Source of the DNA: Nitrospirota bacterium
Lineage (GTDB): Bacteria > Nitrospirota > UBA9217
Assembly: GCA_029858565.1 (NCBI GenBank)
Contig: JAOUEV010000028.1
Coordinates: forward strand, 1 to 43,643
Reading direction: 5' to 3'
DNA: 43,643 bases
Shown: in pieces, positions 30,985 to 40,300 of the stretch
How the letters are laid out: every line of letters begins with the position of its first letter
How positions within the stretch are numbered: the first letter of the stretch is position 1
Notes under the pieces: generated by a model
What the model was told of the DNA's origin: nothing
What the model saw: the letters and a program-made list of their open reading frames with translations, nothing else
The model's database searches: none
Position numbers and translations under genes: made by a program

Positions 30985-33474
30985 TTAGACCGCGTTCATC
31001 GGGTCTTTCCACTCGCCATCCACCTTGCAGAACACGGCAGTGCGCCTGATCCGCGTCATGGTTGTCTCCTCGTCCGACAGTTCAAGGAGAACGCGGACGA
31101 CATCCTGGATGCGCGGTTTCACATTATCTTTATCCTCGAGCATCACCTCAAGCGAATCCGCTCCGGCGACTGCTATCGCAGTGATGCCCGGCCGGATGTC
31201 CTTTGATTTGCCTTCACGCGACACTTCTACGGAACTTCTCTGGAGAAGCGCATGGATCCTCTCCTCAACACCTGACCGCCTGCTCCCCGGTATCGTGACT
31301 GAATACTGATATCTCGTGATGGCTCCTGCCAGAGAGGGCGTTTTTCTCGGTACGATGCGCGCTTCAAGGATGCGGAGGCCTTCCGGCAGGGCGTGATTGA
31401 GCTCCTTGGTCACGGTGAGCAGGTCGACGAGCGGATCGGTCTCCATGTCGAAAAATTCCGCATCGCTCTCCATGCCTACGGACAAGGGCGGGCCAAAGGC
31501 CATCTTCGGATGGGGATTGAACCCCTGGGAGAAGGCAATGGGGATGTTCGCCCGCATGACCGCGCGGTGCAGCAGGGTCATAAAATCAAGATGGGACAGG
31601 AACCGTATCTTGCCGGTCTTGGCGTACTTTATCCGGATCTTGCTGAGCATTTCCGGATTAACGGCAGCTGACGGTCGTGGCGATTGTGCGGTCTGCGCCG
31701 CGGACGAAGATGCTGTCCGCGCCGGCTTCCCGAGCTCCACGGTTCCGCCGTCCCTGCACCCCAGCCCGCAGTGGGTGCACTCCTCGCGGCAGTTGCCGGT
31801 CGCTTCAGCGGCGACCGCTTTGTGGTATTCCTTTTCCAGGAACTCCCTGGTCACGCCTGGCTTGACATGGTCCCAGGGCAGCGGGTCCTCGATGGAGAAC
31901 TTTCGCTCTGCCGTCTGGTGAAGATCGATACCGCAGCGCTTGAACGTCTCTTCCCACGCGGGAAAACTGAAGCACTCGGTCCAGCCGTCCATGCGGCATC
32001 CCCGGTCAACAGCCGCCTCGATCACCCGTCCCAACTCCCTGCCGCCACGCGCAAAGGCCCCTTCAAGAAGACTTGTTTCGGGATTGTGGGTCTTGAGCGA
32101 AATACCGCGTTTGCGCAGGCCCTGCTGGAGGTACGCCTGCTTTCGCCTTACCTCGGTGATCGGGATCTGTCCATGCCACTGGAAGGGCGTGTGCGGCTTG
32201 GGCACAAAGGTCGAAACGCTGACGTTCAGCTGCACATGGCGGCGCGACGACCGTTTGCCCAGTGCGAGCAGTTCGTTCGCCAGCTTGATGATGCCGTCCA
32301 GGTCCTCGTCGGTCTCGGTCGGCAGGCCGATCATGAAATAGAGCTTGATCACGCTCCACCCGTTCCTGAAGATCGTTTCCGCCGCATCCAGAAGGTCCAG
32401 GTCGCTCACGGGCTTGTTGATCACCCGGCGGAGCCGTTCGGTGCCCGCCTCGGGCGCGAGCGTGAACCCGGTCTTTCTGGTCGATGCAATGGCCTTGATC
32501 ATCGCCGGCGTGAGCGTGCCGACGCGGAGGGAAGGAAGGGAAACGGACACGCGGCTGTCGCGGTAGCGGTCCATCAAATCGACGACGAGGGATTCGATCT
32601 CCGAGTGATCGCCGGAACTCAGGGATGCGAGCGAGAGCTCCTCATATCCCGTACAGGCAAGGGAGTGCTGCAGAAGGTCCTTGACGCGCCCGGAGCTCCG
32701 CTCGCGGTAGGGGCGGTAGATCACGCCTGCCTGGCAGAAGCGGCATCCCCGGATGCAGCCCCGCGCCACCTCGACCGTGACCCGGTCATGGACCGGCTTC
32801 ATGAGCGGCAGGATCGGGCGGTCAGGATAGGGCGCGGTCTCGATCGAGGCGAGGCGCCGCCTGCGCACGGTCGACCTGCCGAGCGAGGGAACATAGAAGC
32901 CGTCACGTGCGGCCAGCTCGGCCAGATACTGTTTGCGGTTCTGGTGCCGCTGCCGGAGGTCCACCATCTCATGGATTGCTTCTTCCGCCTCGCCGATGAA
33001 GAAGACATCGATGAAATCCGCGAGCGGTTCGGGATTCACGGCGCAGGGACCGCCCGCGATAACGATCGGGTGGTCATTGGTGCGGTCGGCGGCCCTGACC
33101 GGGATATGGGAGAGCTTGAGCGCGGCGACGATGTTGGTGTAGGACAGCTCGTATTGAAGCGTGATCCCCAGGATGTCGAAGGAGGAGACCGGCAGGTTCG
33201 TTTCCAGGCTGGTGAGCGGCCTGCCTGACGCGGTCAACAGCTTCTCATAATCGGTCCAGGGCGAGAAAACCCGTTCGGCCACCGTGTCCTCACGGCTGTT
33301 CAGGATATGGTAGAGGATCCGGAGCCCCAGGTGGGACATGCCGACCTCATAGGTGTCGGGAAAGAGCAGGCAGACCTTTGTCCGGACCTTGTCACGATCT
33401 TTCCGGACAACGTTTACTTCCTGGTCTATGTATCGTGCGGGCTTAGAGACGAGCGGGAGGAAATCTTCGTACAT
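30985..33474 (-). CDS. TIGR03960-type radical SAM protein fused to DUF2344 domain
   Basis: 829 residues from ATG 33474. The open frame extends 24 codons further, but only through a GAGAGACG repeat, so MYEDFLPLV is the likely N-terminus. Residues about 30-200 resemble a B12-binding-like region; the radical SAM core has Cys240, Cys244 and Cys247 (GCIRGCRFCQAG) for the 4Fe-4S cluster. A second Cys cluster lies near 570-585 (CREECTHCGLGC). From about 608 a DUF2344/TIGR03936 domain follows (KIRFLSHLDFMTLLHRA, FSQGFNPHPKMAFGPPLS). The family is widespread and often near ribonuclease G or cell-shape genes; its reaction is unknown to me. It is the last gene of the mre cluster. Confidence 0.92.
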   Translation of the reverse strand: MYEDFLPLVSKPARYIDQEVNVVRKDRDKVRTKVCLLFPDTYEVGMSHLGLRILYHILNSREDTVAERVFSPWTDYEKLLTASGRPLTSLETNLPVSSFDILGITLQYELSYTNIVAALKLSHIPVRAADRTNDHPIVIAGGPCAVNPEPLADFIDVFFIGEAEEAIHEMVDLRQRHQNRKQYLAELAARDGFYVPSLGRSTVRRRRLASIETAPYPDRPILPLMKPVHDRVTVEVARGCIRGCRFCQAGVIYRPYRERSSGRVKDLLQHSLACTGYEELSLASLSSGDHSEIESLVVDLMDRYRDSRVSVSLPSLRVGTLTPAMIKAIASTRKTGFTLAPEAGTERLRRVINKPVSDLDLLDAAETIFRNGWSVIKLYFMIGLPTETDEDLDGIIKLANELLALGKRSSRRHVQLNVSVSTFVPKPHTPFQWHGQIPITEVRRKQAYLQQGLRKRGISLKTHNPETSLLEGAFARGGRELGRVIEAAVDRGCRMDGWTECFSFPAWEETFKRCGIDLHQTAERKFSIEDPLPWDHVKPGVTREFLEKEYHKAVAAEATGNCREECTHCGLGCRDGGTVELGKPARTASSSAAQTAQSPRPSAAVNPEMLSKIRIKYAKTGKIRFLSHLDFMTLLHRAVMRANIPIAFSQGFNPHPKMAFGPPLSVGMESDAEFFDMETDPLVDLLTVTKELNHALPEGLRILEARIVPRKTPSLAGAITRYQYSVTIPGSRRSGVEERIHALLQRSSVEVSREGKSKDIRPGITAIAVAGADSLEVMLEDKDNVKPRIQDVVRVLLELSDEETTMTRIRRTAVFCKVDGEWKDPMNAV

Positions 33475-33483
33475 GAGAACCCC

Positions 33484-33555
33484 GAGAGACGAGAGACGAG
33501 AGACGGGAGACGAGAACGACGATACTCGTCTCTTGTCCCTTGTCACTTGTCTCTG
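33484..33555. repeat. Palindromic GAGAGACG repeat element
   Basis: Left arm 33484-33515 is made of four GAGAGACG/GAGACGG units; right arm 33524-33555 reads CTCGTCTCTTGTCCC-type units and is roughly its reverse complement with mostly G/A differences (about 24 of 32). It fills the gap between rodA and the radical SAM gene and produces the spurious 24-codon extension of the latter. Confidence 0.65.
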
Positions 33556-33559
33556 CAGT

Positions 33560-34690
33560 TTAGTAAAACAACATAAACCTGCGTGAACGGATATTCAAGA
33601 GCAATCCGATGGCGAGGAAGGTGGTGATGACGGACGTACCGCCGTAGCTTATCAACGGGAGCGGCACGCCCACGACCGGCAGGATGCCGACGGACATTCC
33701 GATGTTGATGCAGACATAGAGGGACAGCATGGACACGATGCCTCCCGCCATAAGAACACCGAGCCGGTCCTTGGCCCCCTTCGCGGTCTCCAGGCCGACG
33801 AACAGAAAGACGACGTAGACCACGATCAGGAAGCTTGCCCCGAGGAAGCCGCGTTCTTCTGCGATGACCGCGAAGATGAAGTCCGTGTGGCGCTCGGGCA
33901 GGAAGGCCATCTGCCCCTGGGTCCCCTTGCGGAACCCTTTTCCCGTGGTCTGGCCGGAACCCACGGCGATCTTGGCCTGGGACGCATGGTAGCCGCTTCC
34001 CAGGGGGTCCGACGACGGATCGAGGAACGCTTTGATGCGCTTCTGCTGGTACGGCTTCAGGGATGTCCATATCTTATGGCGCACCGGCGGCACGAGGAAC
34101 ACGGCAGAGGCGAGCACCGCGCCGGCCACGGCAAGGACCATGATGGAGCGGAACTTGATGCCCGCCAGCAGGATAATGAGCGAGGAAGTGAACAGGAGCA
34201 TGAGCGCGGTGCCGAGGTCGGGCTGCTTCAGCACGAGCAGCAGGGGCACCGCGATCATGGCACCGGGGATCGCAAGATCGCGGAGCTCGTAGCCGCCCCC
34301 CCGCGGATCCTCCGCAAAGTAGCGGGCCAGAGCAAGGACCAGGGAGATCTTCGCCAGCTCCGAAGGCTGGAACGCGAAGGGTCCGAGGGGCAGCCATCGC
34401 TGGGCTCCCATGCCCGTCTTTCCCACAAGGGCAACCAGGATCAGGAAAAAGACCGACAGAACATACAGAACATAAGCATAGCGCCCTACGGTATGGTAGT
34501 CCGGGACCAGAGCCGCGAACATGACGATGATCCCCAGGGAGATCCATATGAACTGCTTGGTGAACAGCGATGAGATGCCCGACTCGGAGTAGGTCGCGCT
34601 GTATACGGACGAAAGGCCGAACATCGCGATCCCGATCACGAGGATCACCATCCCCCAGGGGATATTACTGACCGTTCTTCGTTCCAGCAT
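33560..34690 (-). CDS. rodA: Rod shape-determining glycosyltransferase RodA
   Basis: 376 residues with about ten membrane helices, a SEDS-family peptidoglycan polymerase. Signatures include QRWLPLGPFAFQPSELAKI, KQPDLGTALMLL, GSGQTTGKGFRKGTQGQMAFLPERHTDFIFAVIAEERG and GVPLPLISYGGTS. It elongates glycan strands together with PBP2. Its start lies 26 bases inside the end of mrdA, indicating coupled translation. Confidence 0.97.
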   Translation of the reverse strand: MLERRTVSNIPWGMVILVIGIAMFGLSSVYSATYSESGISSLFTKQFIWISLGIIVMFAALVPDYHTVGRYAYVLYVLSVFFLILVALVGKTGMGAQRWLPLGPFAFQPSELAKISLVLALARYFAEDPRGGGYELRDLAIPGAMIAVPLLLVLKQPDLGTALMLLFTSSLIILLAGIKFRSIMVLAVAGAVLASAVFLVPPVRHKIWTSLKPYQQKRIKAFLDPSSDPLGSGYHASQAKIAVGSGQTTGKGFRKGTQGQMAFLPERHTDFIFAVIAEERGFLGASFLIVVYVVFLFVGLETAKGAKDRLGVLMAGGIVSMLSLYVCINIGMSVGILPVVGVPLPLISYGGTSVITTFLAIGLLLNIRSRRFMLFY

Positions 34691-36473
34691 GCTTTAAATG
34701 CTCCTCTATGACCTTTCTTGCAATGGGCGCGGCAGCCGCGCCGCCATGACCGCCATGTTCGACAATGACCGCGACCGCGATCGTCGGCTTGTCTGCCGGC
34801 GCGTATGCCACAAACCAGGCGTGGTCCTCGGTCGACTCGGTGAGCTTCCTTCCGGGGACCTTCTGTGCGATCACCTGGGCCGTGCCGGTCTTTCCCGCAA
34901 CCACGGCCAGCGGAGTGGCCGCGCCATGGGCTGTGCCGCCGGCTTCGGTGGTGACGCCGATCAGCGCGCTGCGGACCTGGTCCAGGGCGTCCTGGTTCAG
35001 TTTGATGCGGTGCTTCTCCTGCGCCGGGTAAATACGCTCCTCGCCGGTCTCGCGGTTCCGCGTGCGCTTCAGGATCTGCGGTTTGTAGAACACGCCGCCA
35101 TTCGCCAGGACGCTCATCATCTGGGCAGCCTGGATGGGGCTGACGAGCACGAATCCCTGTCCTATGGAGTTGATGAACGAGTCCCCCTGGAACCAGGGCT
35201 CCCGCGTTTTTTCCAGTTTCCAGGCCGGTGTCGGGATGAGCCCGGGCTTCTCATCGGCGAGATCGATCCCGGTGATCTTGGCAAGACCTAATGATCTGGC
35301 AGTTTGGGCGATCTGATCGAAGCCGATGCGGTCTCCCATGGTATAGAAGTACACGTCGCAGGATTCCACCAGTGCCCGGTGAAAGTCCACGGCGCCGTGG
35401 CCGCCCCGCTTCCAGCAGCGAAAGGACCTGCGGCCGCTCTTGAGCGAGCCGCCGCAGTTCACCTTTTCGTCGGGGTCGATGAGACCCTGGTTCAGCCCGG
35501 CAAGGGCAACAACGATCTTGAACGTCGACCCCGGGGGATAGACGCTCTGAATGGCCCGGTTGTAGAGCGGATGGGAAGGATCGTTCGACAGGCGGTCCCA
35601 ATCCGCGGGCGATATGCCGCGCGGGAAGAGGTTGGGATCATAGGCCGGGTGGCTGGCAAGGGCAAGGATCTCGCCGCTATTGGGATCCAGCGCAACGATG
35701 GCGCCCGCCCGGGTGCCCAGCGCTTCCTCGGCGGCCCGCTGGACATCGAGGTCCAGCGTCAGGAACAGGTCGGTGCCCGGTTTCGGCTCCTCGATGCCGA
35801 GGTCCTTGACCTTGCGGCCCGCAGCATTCACCTGGATCATCCGCCTTCCCGCAGTTCCCCGCAGGAACTTGTCAAAGGTCTTTTCCAGGCCGCTCTGGCC
35901 GATCAGCATTCCCGGTTCCGCTGCCAGCTTGCGCTTCTGGTCCTCGGTGACCTTTCCGATGTACCCGAACTGATGCGAAGCCAGTCCGCCGTAGGGATAA
36001 TGGCGACGGTGTTCCGGTTCCACGATCACGCCGGGCAGGTCGTCCTGCCGTGCTTCGGCGACCGCGACCTCTGCCCAGCTCGCTTCTTCCTTGATCTTGA
36101 TCGGCTCATACTTGGTGCGGATCGGCCTGGCTGCGTCAATAAGTTCGATGATATCCTGCTGATCCATCTTGACGACCGGAGCGATCCGGCGGACGGACTC
36201 CTCGAGATAGGATGCATCTTCGGGGACGATCGAGATATCGAAGGTCAGCTCATTTTCCACCATGGGCTTGCCGTTCCGGTCATAGATGATGCCCCGGGGC
36301 GGCCGGATCTTGATGGGCCTGATGCGATTGCTCTCCGCAAGCTCCTGATAGTAGCTTCCTTTGAGCACCTGGAGGTACCAGAGCCGGAAGAAAAGGATGA
36401 CGGCGAAGAGCAGGATGAAGATCGCGAGGAGCGGAAGACGGCTCTGGATCGATGCCGGGCTGTCCTGCCGCAT
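34665..36473 (-). CDS. mrdA: Penicillin-binding protein 2 (elongasome transpeptidase)
   Basis: 602 residues: short cytoplasmic tail, membrane helix (14-33), dimerisation/pedestal domain (RPPRGIIYDRNGKPM, HRRHYPYGGLASHQFGYIG), then the transpeptidase domain. Active Ser316 is in PPGSTFK with Lys319, the second motif is SCD (VESCDVYFYTMGD), and Lys528 is in the KTG motif (AGKTGTAQ). It crosslinks peptidoglycan during cell elongation in partnership with RodA. Its start follows the mreD stop by one base. Confidence 0.97.
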   Translation of the reverse strand: MRQDSPASIQSRLPLLAIFILLFAVILFFRLWYLQVLKGSYYQELAESNRIRPIKIRPPRGIIYDRNGKPMVENELTFDISIVPEDASYLEESVRRIAPVVKMDQQDIIELIDAARPIRTKYEPIKIKEEASWAEVAVAEARQDDLPGVIVEPEHRRHYPYGGLASHQFGYIGKVTEDQKRKLAAEPGMLIGQSGLEKTFDKFLRGTAGRRMIQVNAAGRKVKDLGIEEPKPGTDLFLTLDLDVQRAAEEALGTRAGAIVALDPNSGEILALASHPAYDPNLFPRGISPADWDRLSNDPSHPLYNRAIQSVYPPGSTFKIVVALAGLNQGLIDPDEKVNCGGSLKSGRRSFRCWKRGGHGAVDFHRALVESCDVYFYTMGDRIGFDQIAQTARSLGLAKITGIDLADEKPGLIPTPAWKLEKTREPWFQGDSFINSIGQGFVLVSPIQAAQMMSVLANGGVFYKPQILKRTRNRETGEERIYPAQEKHRIKLNQDALDQVRSALIGVTTEAGGTAHGAATPLAVVAGKTGTAQVIAQKVPGRKLTESTEDHAWFVAYAPADKPTIAVAVIVEHGGHGGAAAAPIARKVIEEHLKHAGTKNGQ

Positions 36474-36474
36474 A

Positions 36475-36987
36475 TCAGAACTCCTTCTGCAGTTCCCGGC
36501 GCCTGATCAAGCCGAGAACGTTCCTGCGCATGACGAACTGGAGCAGCCAGTATCCCGCCAGTGCCGTGACAAAGGCGCGGGGGAGCATGCGGCTGAAGAG
36601 CTGGCGGAGGATCGGGAAGGAACCATAGGTCATTTCCAAATAGAGCGTGGTCAGGAGCGAATCGAGGACGCTGAAGAGAGCGAACAGGACCGGCGTGGAC
36701 GGCCCGCGTACATCAAGGACCCGCTGACCCAGGAATCCCGCGAAAAGGCCGATGATGCCCCGGGTCAGCCCGGACAGGCCGAGAAGGCTTGCCGAGGAGA
36801 TGTCCTGGTACAGGCCGAGGGCGATTCCGGCGATCGCGCCTTCGATGGGACCCGCGAGGAGGCCGATGATCGAGATGATCGCCAGGCCCAGGTCCGGAAC
36901 GAGCCCGATACGTGAAAGCGGCGCGAGCAGGGTGGCCTGCAGGGGAATGATCAGCAGGAATGCGATTAGGTAGGCGTAGAGGTTCAT
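36475..36987 (-). CDS. mreD: Rod shape-determining protein MreD
   Basis: 170 residues, about five membrane helices (first LIAFLLIIPLQATLLAPL), with DLGLAIISIIGLLAGPIEGAIAGIALGLYQDI, the most typical MreD segment. It is the membrane link in the MreBCD complex. The start overlaps the mreC stop as ATGA (36984-36987). Confidence 0.93.
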   Translation of the reverse strand: MNLYAYLIAFLLIIPLQATLLAPLSRIGLVPDLGLAIISIIGLLAGPIEGAIAGIALGLYQDISSASLLGLSGLTRGIIGLFAGFLGQRVLDVRGPSTPVLFALFSVLDSLLTTLYLEMTYGSFPILRQLFSRMLPRAFVTALAGYWLLQFVMRRNVLGLIRRRELQKEF

Positions 36988-37790
36988 CTCTTCAGCACCA
37001 ATGCTTCCTCGAGCCGCGAGAACCTCACGACCGGCTCCGCGTAGACCGCCTGGAAGGAACTGGCCTCATGCTTCTGGACCTTGGTCACCAGGGCCACGGG
37101 CAGCCCCTTGGGATAGATGCCGTCAAGACCGGAGGTCACCAGGAGGTCCCCCTCCTGGACGTCAACGTAGAACGATACGTATTTGAGCGCGCAACGGTCG
37201 ATCTTGCCTTCCAGCAGACCCTCTTCGCGGTTCCGCTGGACCCGAACTGCGATCGTGCTGCCGGGATCGGTGATCAGGAGGACCTTTGCGGTCTCGGGGA
37301 GCAGGGCCTGGATCCTGCCCACGACCCCATCGGCCGTGACGACCGGCATGTCGCGCGCCAGACCATGGACCGACCCCTTATTCACGGTGAAGGTGCTGGA
37401 GGAGGGGGATGACTCCTTGGCAATGACGCCGATCGTGATCGATCCGGGAAGGCTGATTTTCTGAAAGCCCAGCGCGGCGCGAAGCCGGTCGTTCTCCAGG
37501 AGCAGTTCGTTCGTGACCTGATTCTCCAGGCGAAGGCGCTCGACCTGTTCCTTGAGCCTGCCGTTCTCCCGTTCCGTCCGCACGAGCACGATATAGCCGT
37601 GGATCGTGGAAGTTGTGACATTATAAATTCCGGTGATGATCCGTTCGAAGAAACCCGATACGGCGAGGACCGGACGCTCCAGGATGGTGAATCGTCCCGC
37701 CTTGACCTGGATGGTTACGAGCCAGAACAGGAAGAGGAAAATCGCCAGGACGATAAGGTATTTTCGGTTTTTATCGATGAGTCCAGTCAT
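36984..37790 (-). CDS. mreC: Rod shape-determining protein MreC
   Basis: 268 residues: N-terminal membrane helix (about 10-27), a coiled coil (about 70-105, RENGRLKEQVERLRLENQVTNELLLENDRLR), then two beta-barrel domains with VNKGSVHGLARDMPVVTADGVVGRI and DLLVTSGLDGIYPKGLPVALVTKV, the classical MreC motifs. It stimulates PBP2-RodA from the periplasmic side. It lies 18 bases after mreB. Confidence 0.95.
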   Translation of the reverse strand: MTGLIDKNRKYLIVLAIFLFLFWLVTIQVKAGRFTILERPVLAVSGFFERIITGIYNVTTSTIHGYIVLVRTERENGRLKEQVERLRLENQVTNELLLENDRLRAALGFQKISLPGSITIGVIAKESSPSSSTFTVNKGSVHGLARDMPVVTADGVVGRIQALLPETAKVLLITDPGSTIAVRVQRNREEGLLEGKIDRCALKYVSFYVDVQEGDLLVTSGLDGIYPKGLPVALVTKVQKHEASSFQAVYAEPVVRFSRLEEALVLKR

Positions 37791-37808
37791 GCAGGAGCCG
37801 TTTCCGAA

Positions 37809-38834
37809 CTACATCATGACCTTTTTCAGCACATCGATGTCGTCCAGCACCCGCCCCGCGCCCAAAGCTACGCACATGAGCGGGTCTTCGGCGATGATGA
37901 TGGGGAGCGAGGTTTCCTCGCGCAGGAACACGTCCATGCCCTTGAGGAGCGCGCCGCCGCCTGCCAGCACGATGCCCTTGTCCACGATGTCCGCGGACAG
38001 CTCGGGCGGGGTGTTCTCCAGCGCCAGCTTGATCGCGTTCAGGATCTGGCTGACCGGCTCCGCCAGTGCTTCGCGCACTTCATCGTCGTCGAGGATGAGG
38101 GTCTTCGGAATGCCGGACACGAGGTCGCGTCCCTTGATCTCCATGGTCTGGCGGTTGCCGTCGGTCTTGTAAGCGGATCCCAGTTCCATCTTGATCATCT
38201 CGGCCATCATTTCGCCGATCAGCAGGTTGTACTTGCGCTTGATGTAGTTGATGACGGCCTCGTCCATCTTGTCGCCGCCCACGCGAATGGCCTTCGAGTA
38301 CACGACGCCGTCCATGGAGATCACGGCGATGTCCGTGGTGCCGCCGCCGATGTCCACGATCATATTGCCCGAGGGTTCGGAAATGGGAAGGCCCGTGCCG
38401 ATCGCGGCAGCCACCGGCTCCTCGATCAGGTAGACCTCCCGTCCGCCCGATGAGAGGGCGGAGTCCTTCACCGCGCGCTGCTCCACCTGGGTGATCCCGG
38501 TCGGAACGCCGATGACGATGCGCGGCCGCATAAAGGACTTGCGGTTGTGGACCCGCTGGATGAAGTAACGGAGCATCTCGCCGGTGGCGTCGAAGTCGGA
38601 AATGACGCCGTCCTTGATGGGACGGATGGTCTGGATATCGCCCGGTGTGCGGCCCAGCATGCGCTTGGCCTCGGCGCCGACGGCGAGGACCTTTCCGGTC
38701 TTGACGGACTTGGCGACCACCGACGGCTCGTTGCACACGATGCCCCGGCCTTTGACGTAGACCAGGGTGTTCGCCGTGCCCAGGTCAATGGCCATGTCAT
38801 TTGAGAACCAGCCCATGATCGTATTGATAAACAT
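37809..38834 (-). CDS. mreB: Rod shape-determining protein MreB
   Basis: 341 residues. Actin-like ASKHA motifs: DLGTANTLVYVKG (phosphate 1), IVDIGGGTTDIAVISMDG (phosphate 2) and LAGGGALLKGMDVFL (adenosine motif). The N-terminal MFINTIMGWFSND resembles the membrane-binding amphipathic start. Polymerises under the membrane to orient wall synthesis. AAGGAG upstream (about 38847-38852) is 12 bases from the ATG, a longish spacing; ATG 38816 would remove the amphipathic start and is less likely. Confidence 0.97.
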   Translation of the reverse strand: MFINTIMGWFSNDMAIDLGTANTLVYVKGRGIVCNEPSVVAKSVKTGKVLAVGAEAKRMLGRTPGDIQTIRPIKDGVISDFDATGEMLRYFIQRVHNRKSFMRPRIVIGVPTGITQVEQRAVKDSALSSGGREVYLIEEPVAAAIGTGLPISEPSGNMIVDIGGGTTDIAVISMDGVVYSKAIRVGGDKMDEAVINYIKRKYNLLIGEMMAEMIKMELGSAYKTDGNRQTMEIKGRDLVSGIPKTLILDDDEVREALAEPVSQILNAIKLALENTPPELSADIVDKGIVLAGGGALLKGMDVFLREETSLPIIIAEDPLMCVALGAGRVLDDIDVLKKVMM

Positions 38835-38906
38835 GTTGTTCTGAAGCTCCTTTCACCATGCATCGAGAACGGCCCGCGCACGATGGCGCAGGGCAGAGGT
38901 GTTTGT

Positions 38907-39389
38907 TCAACTTGCCGGCGGCTCCTGCTGAGCGGTCGGAGGGGTTCCCTGGTCCTGGACCGCTTCCGAAGCAGCTCCCGATGCCGGCTCGGCCCCGCTC
39001 ATGAGGGTCACGGTCCTGGCGAGAAGATCTCCGACGCGCATCGTGCGGTCATCACCCAGGGCGACCAGATATTCAAGCGCCACTACCAGCGGGCCAAGCA
39101 CCCATCCCGCAACAGGCACCAGCCACAGGACATAAGCGGCTGCAAAGGGAGCGTTCCTGATGATCGATTCGCGGAACTGGACAGGCCGGGCTGGATCATC
39201 GGCGGACGATACGCGCAAACCGATCAGCTTCTTGCCGATGCTCTGCTGATCGAAGAGACCGTCGCGAATGAGTATGTACCCGGTAGCGGAGAGGACTCCG
39301 ATGACGTCCGGCAACCGGGTCAATCCGATGATAAGGAGTAGATCAATGAATCCCGCGACCGCTCGGGTCGTGAGGTCTGCAGTGCGCAT
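38907..39389 (-). CDS. RDD family membrane protein
   Basis: 160 residues from ATG 39389 (GAGG at 39396-39399, six bases upstream); an ATG at 39437 is also open but lacks a good site. RAVAGFIDLLLIIGL gives the R and D of the RDD motif, followed by QSIGKKLIGLRVSS and NAPFAAAYVLWLVPVAGWVLGPLVVALEYLVALGDDRTMRVGDLLARTVTL. Three helices are predicted, then a Pro/Ala/Gln tail. Proteins of this type include putative Na+/H+ antiporters and uncharacterised membrane proteins; function here is unknown. It lies between the HD gene and mreB on the same strand. Confidence 0.85.
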   Translation of the reverse strand: MRTADLTTRAVAGFIDLLLIIGLTRLPDVIGVLSATGYILIRDGLFDQQSIGKKLIGLRVSSADDPARPVQFRESIIRNAPFAAAYVLWLVPVAGWVLGPLVVALEYLVALGDDRTMRVGDLLARTVTLMSGAEPASGAASEAVQDQGTPPTAQQEPPAS

Positions 39390-39475
39390 GAGCATCCTCG
39401 GCCCGAGCATCATAGCAGAAGGCCCGGGTGATTTCAAGCGAAAAGGTGGCGGGAAAACCCCGCAGGAAGCGGCGA

Positions 39476-40267
39476 TCAGCGCGTTTCGCCTGACCGTTCG
39501 CGAACGTAGTTGTTCACCGACGTGATCGCATCAGAGATCTCGGCAGTGGACGGCAGCGTCCCTGCGAGCCGTCCGACGATGTTCCGCTCCCGCAGAAGTC
39601 TGAGTGAAGGAGCGAAGTTCAGGTCGAAGATCCATGCGAGCTGGAGAAGCTTGAAATCGTTCAGGGTCCTGAGGTCGTCGAGGCGGACCATTTCGCGCTG
39701 CCGGAGCTGCTCCAGGATGTGCGGGGAGTAGGTCGGGTCGTCCGGAAGGCCCAGGCCGGCTGCGCTCGGACGTTCGTCCGGATTCACGATGAAATACTCG
39801 ATAAAGACCCGCCAGATGTCCAGTTTGTCCGCGTCCCGGACGATCCTGAGGAACAGGAGGGCGCGTTCGTCCACGCCCGGCGGGACCGTGAAGACATTGT
39901 GGAGCGCCACAGCGCGGATGATGCTTTCCCGGTCGTCCTTTGGCAGCGCTTCGAGAACCTTTTGCTCGACCAGCACTTTGGCGCCGAGCGCGGCATGGTT
40001 TACCGAATCGCTGTCCCGGAAGGTCTTATGGTCCCGGTACTGCGGAAAGCGCCCCACATCATGGAACAGACCGGCAAGCTCGGCGAGCGCTACGTCATCG
40101 TCGCCCAGGCCGAGACCCCGGGCGACCAGGACCGCGTTCTGCCGCACCAGTTCAGTGTGCTCCTCCTTCAGACGGATGTTCCGCTGATGTTCGGGATCAT
40201 CGTAGTAGAAGGTCTTGCAGTAGTCCGCGAACCAGGCGCGGTAGTAGGTTGTATCGGTGGAGTTCAT
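39476..40267 (-). CDS. HD-domain phosphohydrolase-like protein
   Basis: 263 residues from ATG 40267. HD metal motifs are seen as H in KEEHTELV, HD in AGLFHDVGRFPQ and D in RIVRDADKLDIWRVF; VNHAALGAKVL and VALHNVFTVPPG support the superfamily. This is a metal-dependent phosphohydrolase fold with unknown substrate. The frame stays open 60 codons further upstream, but that part is a translation of the palindromic repeat (40301-40400) and terminator, not protein. It is the first gene of the minus-strand cell-shape cluster. Confidence 0.87.
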   Translation of the reverse strand: MNSTDTTYYRAWFADYCKTFYYDDPEHQRNIRLKEEHTELVRQNAVLVARGLGLGDDDVALAELAGLFHDVGRFPQYRDHKTFRDSDSVNHAALGAKVLVEQKVLEALPKDDRESIIRAVALHNVFTVPPGVDERALLFLRIVRDADKLDIWRVFIEYFIVNPDERPSAAGLGLPDDPTYSPHILEQLRQREMVRLDDLRTLNDFKLLQLAWIFDLNFAPSLRLLRERNIVGRLAGTLPSTAEISDAITSVNNYVRERSGETR

Positions 40268-40300
40268 AAAAACAGAAAAAAAGATTCGAAAAACGTTTTT

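Noticed and set aside
31684-33228. Open frame of 514 codons antisense to the radical SAM gene
   Set aside because: No domain signature; a mirror of the sense codons.
35304-36506. Open frame of 400 codons antisense to mrdA
   Set aside because: The sense strand carries all PBP2 active-site motifs; the antisense product looks random.
38872-38894. GC-rich inverted repeat between the RDD gene and mreB, considered as a terminator
   Set aside because: GCCCGCGC and GCGCAGGGC pair imperfectly and no T-run follows on either strand.
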